A stretch of 64,000 nt of DNA from Trichomonas vaginalis G3 (Eukaryota > Parabasalia > Trichomonadida > Trichomonadidae). The stretch is from the NCBI RefSeq assembly GCF_026262505.1, contig NC_067204.1, forward strand, positions 7,101,797-7,165,796, read 5' to 3'. The notes under the pieces were generated by a model. It had not been told where the DNA came from. It searched no databases and worked only from the letters and a program-made list of their open reading frames with translations. The first letter of the stretch is position 1, and each line of letters starts with the position of its first letter. The translations under genes were made by a program, and so were the position numbers. Positions 54,301 to 63,402 of this stretch are shown here, piece after piece.

Positions 54301-57300
54301 TCTCTTTCTTTTCATATTAATCATTGTTTTATGAAATTCTCTTTCTTTTCATATTTATCATTGTTTGATAGAATTCTCTTTCTTTTCATATTAATCATTT
54401 TATGAAATTCTCTTTCTTTTCATATTTATCATTGTTTTATGGAATTCTCTTTCTTTTCATATAATCATTGTTATGAAATTCTCTTTCTTTTCATATTAAT
54501 CATTGTTTTATGAAATTCTCTTTCTTTTCATATTTATCATTGTTTTATGAAATTCTCCTTCTTTTCATATTTATCATTGTTTGATAGAATCTCTTTCTTT
54601 TCATATTTATCATTGTTTTATGGAATTCTCTTTCTTTTCATATTAATCATTGTTTTATGAAATTCTCTTTCTTTTCATATTTATCATTGTTTTATGAAAT
54701 TCTCTTTCTTTTCATATTAATCATTTTTTATAGAATCTCTTTCTTTTCATATTTATCATTATTTTATGACATTCTCTTTCTTTTCATATTTATCATTGTT
54801 TTATGACATTCTCTTTCTTCATATTTATCATTGTTTTATGAATTTCTCTCAATATTGATGAATGCCCTCTTAGCATTGCCATCAAAAAGATGTCGATAGA
54901 AATTGTCCAATTCCTAGTTGATCATGGTGCTGATGTTAACATGAAACTTATTCTCTTTCTTTCATATTTATCATTATTTTATGACATTCTCTTTCTTTTC
55001 ATATTTTATCCTTGTTTTAATGAATTCTCTTTCTTTTCATATTATCAATGTGTTATGGAATTCTCTTTCTTTTCATATTTATCATTGTTTTATAGAATTC
55101 TCTTTCTTTTCATATTAATCATTGTTTTATGAAATTCTCTTTTTTCATATTTATCATTGTTTTATGAAATTCTCTTTCTTTTCATATTTATCATTTTTTA
55201 TGAAATTCTCTTTCTTTTCATATTTATTCATTATTTTATGAAATTCTCTTTCTTTTCATATTTATCATTGTTTTATAAATTCTCTTCTTTTCATATTAAT
55301 CATTGTTTTATGAAATTCTCTTTCTTTTCATATTAATCATTGTTTTATGGAATTCTCTTTCTTTTCATATTAATCATTGTTTTATGAAATTCTCTTTCTT
55401 TTCATATTTAGCATTGTTTTATGAAATTCTCTTTCTTTTCATATTTATCATTGTTTTATGAAATTCTCTTTCTTTTCATATTTATCATTGTTTGATAGAA
55501 TCTCTTTCTTTTCATATTTATCATTGTTTTATGGAATTCTCTTTCTTTTCATATTTATCATTGTTTTATGAAATTCTCTTTCTTTTCATATTTAGCATTG
55601 TTGTATCGAATTCTCTTTCTTTTCATATTTAGCATTGTTTTATAGAATTCTCTTTCTTTTCATATTAATCATTGTTTTATGAAATTCTCTTTCTTTTCAT
55701 ATTTAGCATTGTTTGATAGAATCTCTTTCTTTATATTTATCATTGTTTTATAGAATTCTCTTTCTTTTCATATTAATTCATTGTTTTATGAAATTCTCTT
55801 TCTTTTCATATTTATCATTGTTTATTACATTCTCTTTCTTTTCATATTAATCATTGTTTTATGACATTCTCTTTCTTTCATATAATCATTGTTTTATTAC
55901 ATTCTCTTCTTTTCATATTTATCTTTTCTTTATGACATTTCTTTCTTTTCATATTTATCATTATTTTATGACATTCTCTTTCTTTTCATATTAATCATTG
56001 TTTTTATGACATTCTCTTTCTTTTCATATTTATCATTGTTTATGAAATTTCCTTCTTTTCATATTATTTATTTGTTTGATAGAATCTTTCTTTTCATATT
56101 TATCATTGTTTTATGGAATTCTCTTTCTTTTCATATTAATCATTGTTTTATGAAATTCTCTTTCTTTTCATATTTATCATTGTTTTATGAAATTCTCTTT
56201 CTTTTCATATTAATCATTGTTTTATGACATTCTCTTTCTTTTCATATTTATCTTTTCTTTATGACATTTTCTTTCTTTTCATATTAATCATTGTTTTATG
56301 ACATTCTCTTTCTTTTCATATTTATCATTGTTTTATGAATTTCTCTCAATATTGATGAATGCCCTCTTAGCATTGCCATCAAAAAGATGTCGATAGAAAT
56401 TGTCCAATTCCTAGTTGATCATGGTGCTGATGTTAACATGAAACTTATTCTCTTTCTTTTCATATTTATCATTATTTTATGACATTCTCTTTCTTTTCAT
56501 ATTTATCATTGTTTTATGAAATTCTCTTTCTTTTCATATTAATCATTGTTTTATGAAATTCTCTTTCTTTTCATATTTATCATTGTTTTATGAAATTCTC
56601 TTTCTTTTCATATTTATCATTATTTTATGAAATTCTCTTTCTTTTCATATTTATCATTGTTTTATAGAATTCTCTTTCTTTTCATATTAATCATTGTTTT
56701 ATGAAATTCTCTTTCTTTTCATATTAATCATTGTTTGATAGAATCTCTTTCTTTTCATATTTATCATTGTTTTATAGAATTCTCTTTCTTTTCATATTAA
56801 TCATTGTTTTATGAAATTCTCTTTCTTTTCATATTTATCATTGTTTTATTACATTCTCTTTCTTTTCATATTTATCATTGTTTTATGGAATTCTCTTTCT
56901 TTTCATATTAATCATTGTTTTATTACATTCTCTTTCTTTTCATATTTATCTTTTCTTTATGACATTTTCTTTCTTTTCATATTTATCATTATTTTATGAC
57001 ATTCTCTTTCTTTTCATATTAATCATTGTTTTATGACATTCTCTTTCTTTCATATTAATCATTGTTTTATGAATTTCTCTCAATATTGATGAATGCCCTC
57101 TTAGCATTGCCATCAAAAAGATGTCGATAGAAATTGTCCAATTCCTAGTTGATCATGGTGCTGATGTTAACATGAAACTTATTCTCTTTCTTTTCATATT
57201 TATCATTATTTTATGACATTCTCTTTCTTTTCATATTTATCCTTGTTTTATGGAATTCTCTTTCTTTTCATATTTATCAATGTGTTAAGGAATTCTCTTT

Positions 57301-60300
57301 CTTTTCATATTTATCATTGTTTTATGGAATTCTCTTTCTTTTCATATTAATCATTGTTTTATGAAATTCTCTTTCTTTTCATATTAATCATTGTTTTATG
57401 AAATTCTCTTTCTTTTCATATTTATCATTGTTTTATATAATTGTCTTTCTTTTCATATTTATCATTGTTTTATGGAATTCTCTTTCTTTTCATATTAATC
57501 ATTGTTTTATGACATTCTCTTTCTTTTCATATTTATCTTTTCTTTATGACATTTTCTTTCTTTTCATATTTATCCTTGTTTTTTAACATTCTCTTTCTTT
57601 TCATATTAATCATTGTTTTATGAATTTCTCTCAATATTGATGAATGCCCTCTTAGTATTGCCATCAAAAAGATGTCGATAGAAATTGTCCAATTCCTAGT
57701 TGATCATGGTGCTGATGTTAACATGAAACTTATTCTCTTTCTTTTCATATTTATCATTATTTTATGACATTCTCTTTCTTTCATATTAATCATTGTTTTA
57801 TGACATTCTCTTTCTTTTCATATTTATCATTGTTTTATGAATTTCTCTCAATATTGATGAATGCCCTCTTAGCATTGCCATCAAAAAGATGTCGATAGAA
57901 ATTGTCCAATTCCTAGTTGATCATGGTGCTGATGTTAACATGAAACTTATTCTCTTTCTTTTCATATTTATCATTATTTTATGACATTCTCTTTCTTTTC
58001 AATATTTATCCTTGTTTTATGGAATTCTCTTTCTTTTCATATTTATCAATGTGTTATGGAATTCTCTTTCTTTTCATATTTATCATTGTTTTATGGAATT
58101 CTCCTTCTTTTCATATTAATCATTGTTTTATGAAATTCTCTTCCTTTTCATATTAATCATTGTTTTATGAAATTCTCTTTCTTTTCATATTAATCATTGT
58201 TTTATGAAATTCTCTTTCTTTTCATATTTATCATTGTTTTATTACATTCTCTTTCTTTTCATATTTATCATTGTTTTATGGAATTCTCTTTCTTTTCATA
58301 TTAATCATTGTTTTATGACATTCTCTTTCTTTTCATATTTATCTTTTCTTTATGACATTTTCTTTCTTTTCATATTTATCATTGTTTTATGGAATTCTCT
58401 TTCTTTTCATATTAATCATTGTTTTATTACATTCTCTTTCTTTTCATATTAATCATTGTTTTATGACATTCTCTTTCTTTTCATATTTATCATTGTTTTA
58501 TGACATTTTCTTTCTTTTCATATTTATCATTGTTTTATGGAATTCTCTTTCTTTTCATATTAATCATTGTTTTATTACATTCTCTTTCTTTTCATATTAA
58601 TCATTGTTTTTTAACATTCTCTTTCTTTTCATATTAATCATTGTTTTATGAATTTCTCTCAATATTGATGAATGCCCTCTTAGCATTGCCATCAAAAAGA
58701 TGTCGATAGAAATTGTCCAATTCCTAGTTGATCATGGTGCTGATGTTAACATGAAACTTATTCTCTTTCTTTTCATATTTATCATTATTTTATGACATTC
58801 TCTTTCTTTTCATATTTATCCTTGTTTTATGGAATTCTCTTTCTTTTCATATTTATCAATGTGTTATGGAATTCTCTTTCTTTTCATATTTATCATTGTT
58901 TATAGAATTCTCTTTCTTTTCATATTAATCATTGTTTTATGAAATTCTCTTCTTTTCATATTTATCATTGTTTGATAGAATTCTCTTTCTTTTCATATTA
59001 ATCATTGTTTTATGAAATTCTTTCTTTTCATATTTATCATTGTTTTATGGAATTCTCTTCTTCTTTCATATTAATCATTGTTTTATGAAATTCTCTTCTT
59101 TTCATATCAATATTGTTTTTTATGAAATTCTCTTTCTTTTCATATTTATCATTGTTTTATGAAATTCTCCTTCTTTTCATATTTATCATTGTTTGATAGA
59201 ATCTCTTTCTTTTCATATTTATCATTGTTTTATGGAATTCTCTTTCTTTTCATATTAATCATTGTTTTATGAAATTCTCTTTCTTTTCATATTTATCATT
59301 GTTTTATGAAATTCTCTTTCTTTTCATATTAATCATTGTTTTATAGAATCTCTTTCTTTTCATATTTATCATTATTTTATGACATTCTCTTTCTTTTCAT
59401 ATTTATCATTGTTTTATGACATTCTCTTTCTTTTCATATTTATCATTGTTTTATGAATTTCTCTCAATATTGATGAATGCCCTCTTAGCATTGCCATCAA
59501 AAAGATGTCGATAGAAATTGTCCAATTCCTAGTTGATCATGGTGCTGATGTTAACATGAAACTTATTCTCTTTCTTTTCATATTTATCATTATTTTATGA
59601 CATTCTCTTTCTTTTCATATTTATCCTTGTTTTATGGAATTCTCTTTCTTTTCATATTTATCAATGTGTTATGGAATTCTCTTTCTTTTCATATTTATCA
59701 TTGTTTTATAGAATTCTCTTTCTTTTCATATTAATCATTGTTTTATGAAATTCTCTTTCTTTTCATATTTATCATTGTTTTATGAAATTCTCTTTCTTTT
59801 CATATTTATCATTGTTTTATGAAATTCTCTTTCTTTTCATATTTATCATTATTTTATGAAATTCTCTTTCTTTTCATATTTATCATTGTTTTATAGAATT
59901 CTCTTTCTTTTCATATTAATCATTGTTTTATGAAATTCTCTTTCTTTTCATATTAATCATTGTTTTATGGAATTCTCTTTCTTTTCATATTAATCATTGT
60001 TTTATGAAATTCTCTTTCTTTTCATATTTAGCATTGTTTTATGAAATTCTCTTTCTTTTCATATTTATCATTGTTTTATGAAATTCTCTTTCTTTTCATA
60101 TTTATCATTGTTTGATAGAATCTCTTTCTTTTCATATTTATCATTGTTTTATGGAATTCTCTTTCTTTTCATATTTATCATTGTTTTATGGAATTCTCTT
60201 TCTTTTCATATTTAGCATTGTTGTATCGAATTCTCTTTCTTTTCATATTTATCATTGTTTTATAGAATTCTCTTTCTTTTCATATTAATCATTGTTTTAT

Positions 60301-63115
60301 GAAATTCTCTTCTTTTCATATTTAGCATTGTTTATAGAATCTCTTTCTTTTCATATTTATCATTGTTTTATAGAATTCTTTCTTTTCATATTAATCATTG
60401 TTTTATGAAATTCTCTTTCTTTTCATATTTATCATTGTTTTATTACATTCTTTCTTTTCATATTAATCATTGTTTTATGACATTCTCTTTCTTTTCATAT
60501 TAATCATTGTTTTACATTCTCTTTCTTTTCAATATTTATCTTTTCTTATGACATTTTTTTCTTTTCATATTTATCATTATTTTATGACATTCTCTTTCTT
60601 TTCATATTAATCATTGTTTTATGACATTCTCTTTCTTTTCATATTTATCATTGTTTTATGAAATTCTCCTTCTTTTCATATTTATCATTGTTTGATAGAA
60701 TCTCTTTCTTTTCATATTTATCATTGTTTTATGGAATTCTCTTTTTTTCATATTAATCATTGTTTTATGAAATTCTCTTTCTTTTCATATTTATCATTGT
60801 TTTATGAAATTCTCTTTCTTTTCATATTAATCATTGTTTATAGAATCTCTTTTTTTCATATTTATCATTATTTTATGACATTCTCTTTCTTTTCATATTT
60901 ATCATTGTTTTATGACATTCTCTTTCTTTTCATATTTATCATTGTTTTATGAATTTCTCTCAATATTGATGAATGCCCTCTTAGCATTGCCATCAAAAAG
61001 ATGTCGATAGAAATTGTCCAATTCCTAGTTGATCATGGTGCTGATGTTAACATGAAACTTATTCTCTTTCTTTTCATATTTATCATTGTTTTATGACATT
61101 CTCTTTCTTTTCATATTTATCATTGTTTTATGAAATTCTCTTTCTTTTCATATTAATCATTGTTTTATGAAATTCTCTTTCTTTTCATATTTATCATTGT
61201 TTTATGAAATTCTCTTTCTTTTCATATTTATCATTATTTTATGAAATTCTCTTTCTTTTCATATTTATCATTGTTTTATAGAATTCTCTTTCTTTTCATA
61301 TTAATCATTGTTTTATGAAATTCTCTTTCTTTTCATATTAATCATTGTTTTATGGAATTCTCTTTCTTTTCATATTAATCATTGTTTTATGAAATTCTCT
61401 TTCTTTTCATATTTAGCATTGTTTTATGAAATTCTCTTTCTTTTCATATTTATCATTGTTTTATGAAATTCTCTTTCTTTTCATATTTATCATTGTTTGA
61501 TAGAATCTCTTTCTTTTCATATTTATCATTGTTTTATGGAATTCTCTTTCTTTTCATATTTATCATTGTTTTATGAAATTCTCTTTCTTTTCATATTTAG
61601 CATTGTTGTATCGAATTCTCTTTCTTTTCATATTTATCATTGTTTTATAGAATTCTCTTTCTTTTCATATTAATCATTGTTTTATGAAATTCTCTTTCTT
61701 TTCATATTTAGCATTGTTTGATAGAATCTCTTTCTTTTCATATTTATCATTGTTTTATAGAATTCTCTTTCTTTTCATATTAATCATTGTTTTATGAAAT
61801 TCTCTTTCTTTTCATATTTATCATTGTTTTATTACATTCTCTTTCTTTTCATATTTATCATTGTTTTATGGAATTCTCTTTCTTTTCATATTAATCATTG
61901 TTTTATTACATTCTCTTTCTTTTCATATTTATCTTTTCTTTATGACATTTTCTTTCTTTTCATATTTATCATTATTTTATGACATTCTCTTTCTTTTCAT
62001 ATTAATCATTGTTTTATGACATTCTCTTTCTTTTCATATTAATCATTGTTTTATGAATTTCTCTCAATATTGATGAATGCCCTCTTAGCATTGCCATCAA
62101 AAAGATGTCGATAGAAATTGTCCAATTCCTAGTTGATCATGGTGCTGATGTTAACATGAAACTTATTCTCTTTCTTTTCATATTTATCATTATTTTATGA
62201 CATTCTCTTTCTTTTCATATTTATCATTATTTTATGAAATTCTCTTTCTTTTCATATTTATCATTGTTTTATAGAATTCTCTTTCTTTTCATATTAATCA
62301 TTGTTTTATGAAATTCTCCTTCTTTTCATATTTATCATTGTTTGATAAAATTCTCTTTCTTTTCATATTTATCATTGTTTTATTACATTCTCTTTCTTTT
62401 CATATTTATCATTGTTTTATGGAATTCTCTTTCTTTTCATATTTATCATTGTTTTATGACATTCTCTTTCTTTTCATATTAATCATTGTTTTATGAAATT
62501 CTCTTTCTTTTCATATTTATCATTGTTTTATGAATTTCTCTTTCTTTTCATATTTATCATTGTTTGATAGAATTCTCTTTCTTTTCATATTAATCATTGT
62601 TTTATGACATTCTCTTTCTTTTCATATTTATCATTGTTTTATGGAATTCTCTTTCTTTTCATATTAATCATTGTTTTATGAAATTCTCTTTCTTTTCATA
62701 TTAATCATTGTTTTATGAAATTCTCTTTCTTTTCATATTTATCATTGTTTTATGAAATTCTCTTTCTTTTCATATTTAGCATTGTTTGATAAAATTCTCT
62801 TTCTTTTCATATTTAACATTGTTTTATTACATTCTCTTTCTTTTCATATTAATCATTGTTTTATGACATTCTCTTTCTTTTCATATTTATCATTGTTTTA
62901 TGAATTTCTCTCAATATTGATGAATGCCCTCTTAGCATTGCCATCAAAAAGATGTCGATAGAAATTGTCCAATTCCTAGTTGATCATGGTGCTGATGTTA
63001 ACATGAAACTTATTCTCTTTCTTTTCATATTTATCATTATTTTATGACATTCTCTTTCTTTTCATATTTATCCTTGTTTTATGGAATTCTCTTTCTTTTC
63101 ATATTTATCAATGTG
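51334..63115 (+). repeat. Array block H: 15 ankyrin modules, ~4.5-kb higher-order repeat, right end of array
   Basis: Modules lie at 51334-51443, 52616-52721, 53165-53272, 53383-53490, 54044-54151, 54840-54947, 56337-56444, 57071-57178, 57622-57729 (TTAGTATTG), 57839-57946, 58650-58757, 59455-59562, 60951-61058, 62055-62162 and 62902-63009. Spacings 549, 218, 661, 796, 1497 from 52616 are repeated as 551, 217, 811, 805, 1496 from 57071. The offset is 4455 bp on the left, growing to 4615 bp as four extra 37-bp units appear. The longest module-free runs of the array are here (54948-56336 and 59563-60950). The last module is followed by its normal three leader units and the array then ends. Confidence 0.9.
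62902..63115 (+). repeat. Terminal module plus three-unit leader at the right edge of the array
   Basis: The final ankyrin module (62902-63009) is a consensus copy. It is followed by the standard leader seen after most modules: a unit ending CATTATT, a unit ending CCTTG and a unit ending CAATGTG. Elsewhere CAATGTG is followed by TTATGGAATTC; here it is followed by AGTAGTATATG and unique sequence. The array therefore ends at a definite point in the higher-order unit, just after the leader. Confidence 0.85.
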
Positions 63116-63155
63116 AGTAGTATATGTTGAAGGGTTTTGTGACTTTTTTTGTAAA

Positions 63156-63248
63156 CGTAAGAATTCATACATTTTTGAGCGATTTTGTATCATTTTTTTT
63201 TACATATGAAGTAAAAAATGTATGATTTTTACGGTTTTTATTCTTACG
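63156..63248. repeat. Imperfect inverted repeat
   Basis: The left arm is 63156-63176 (CGTAAGAAT, then TCATACATTTTT). The right arm is 63213-63248 and contains AAAAAATGTATGA (63213-63225) and ATTCTTACG (63240-63248), the reverse complements of the two halves of the left arm, separated by 14 extra bases. The loop between arms is about 36 bp. A further CGTAAGAAA lies at 63285-63293. It could form a cruciform or hairpin or be a remnant of a terminal inverted repeat. No function can be assigned. Confidence 0.65.
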
Positions 63249-63388
63249 TTTTTGAATAAATCAAGATTTAAAAATTTTCAGAATCGTAAGAAATTTTCAC
63301 TAAACCCATACATAATGAAATAAAAAAAAATAAAAAAAATAAAAAAATAAACTTTAAAAATTCATGTCTTACATTTTTGAATAATTTA
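63241..63388. repeat. Short direct repeat, two copies
   Basis: The 22-bp segment at 63242-63263 (TCTTACGTTTTTGAATAA...) recurs at 63367-63388 (TCTTACATTTTTGAATAA...) with 19 of 22 bases the same. The first copy overlaps the right arm of the inverted repeat. Both lie upstream of the putative start codon at 63403; the second ends only 14 bases before it. They might be regulatory sites or chance AT-rich similarity. Confidence 0.5.
63317..63351. repeat. A-rich tract with regular T interruptions
   Basis: The tract consists of A runs of 7-9 separated by single T bases, starting at GAAATAAAA and ending before AACTTTAAAAA. Such tracts are common in intergenic DNA of AT-rich protists and can exclude nucleosomes. 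No further role is visible. Confidence 0.6.
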
Positions 63389-63402
63389 TTTTTTTAATTC
63401 GT

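Larger units (their letters stand above)
1..63115 (+). repeat. Composite satellite array: 37-bp minisatellite with 96 ankyrin-derived modules
   Basis: The array enters the window already in progress at base 1 and stops abruptly at 63115. Its ground unit is 37 bp with a constant pyrimidine core (TTCTCTTTCTTTTC) and two variable zones. Upstream of the core I see TATGAAA, TATGGAA, TATAGAA, TATTACA, TATGACA, TGATAGAA, TGATAAAA, TGTATCGAA and TATATAATTG forms. Downstream I see TTTATCATTG, TTAATCATTG, TTTAGCATTG, TTTATCCTTG, TTTATCAATGTG, TTTATCTTTTC, TTTATCGTTG and TTTAACATTG forms. The consensus unit is 22 T, 8 A, 5 C and 2 G, so 73% pyrimidine on + and about 19% GC. Modules of ~108 bp with ankyrin coding sequence interrupt it, always in the same orientation. 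Taking (length minus 96 modules)/37 gives about 1,400 units. Function is unknown. A centromeric or subtelomeric satellite is possible but unproven. Confidence 0.97.
63116..63402. other. AT-rich unique spacer between array and coding flank
   Basis: This stretch has no 37-bp unit and no ankyrin sequence. It is strongly AT-rich, with many A and T runs and no long open frame in either direction. It contains an inverted repeat, a short direct repeat and an A-rich tract, each listed separately. If the downstream protein is real, its promoter should lie here, but I cannot identify one. The sequence just upstream of ATG 63403 (TTTTTAATTCGT) shows no recognisable initiator of the TCAYW type within 20 bases. 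Confidence 0.8.

Noticed and set aside
343-62961. Dozens of hydrophobic membrane-protein reading frames (MKFSFFSYLSLFY type)
   Set aside because: They are translations of the T-rich 37-bp unit in rotating frames. Hydrophobicity comes from T-rich codons, and the frames begin and end wherever unit variants create ATG or stop codons.
1-63115. CRISPR array
   Set aside because: The 37-bp units lie directly next to each other with no unique spacers, and the ankyrin modules between them are copies of one sequence. No cas-like gene is present and the flank looks eukaryotic.
1-63115. Telomeric repeat
   Set aside because: The unit is 37 bp with no G-rich strand. Protist telomere repeats are short and G/T-rich.
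1-63115. tRNA, rRNA or other structured RNA genes within the array
   Set aside because: No cloverleaf, rRNA core or box motif was seen. The pyrimidine-rich strand has very little G and cannot form stable stems with itself.
63156-63248. Terminal inverted repeat of a DNA transposon or a virus-like element
   Set aside because: Both arms lie close together in a spacer. No transposase, integrase, polymerase or capsid-like sequence is visible, and no target-site duplication can be recognised.
63295-63305. Initiator-like TCACTA as promoter of the flank gene
   Set aside because: It lies about 100 bases upstream of ATG 63403, too far for the initiator-to-start distance known in trichomonads, and so short a motif is expected by chance.
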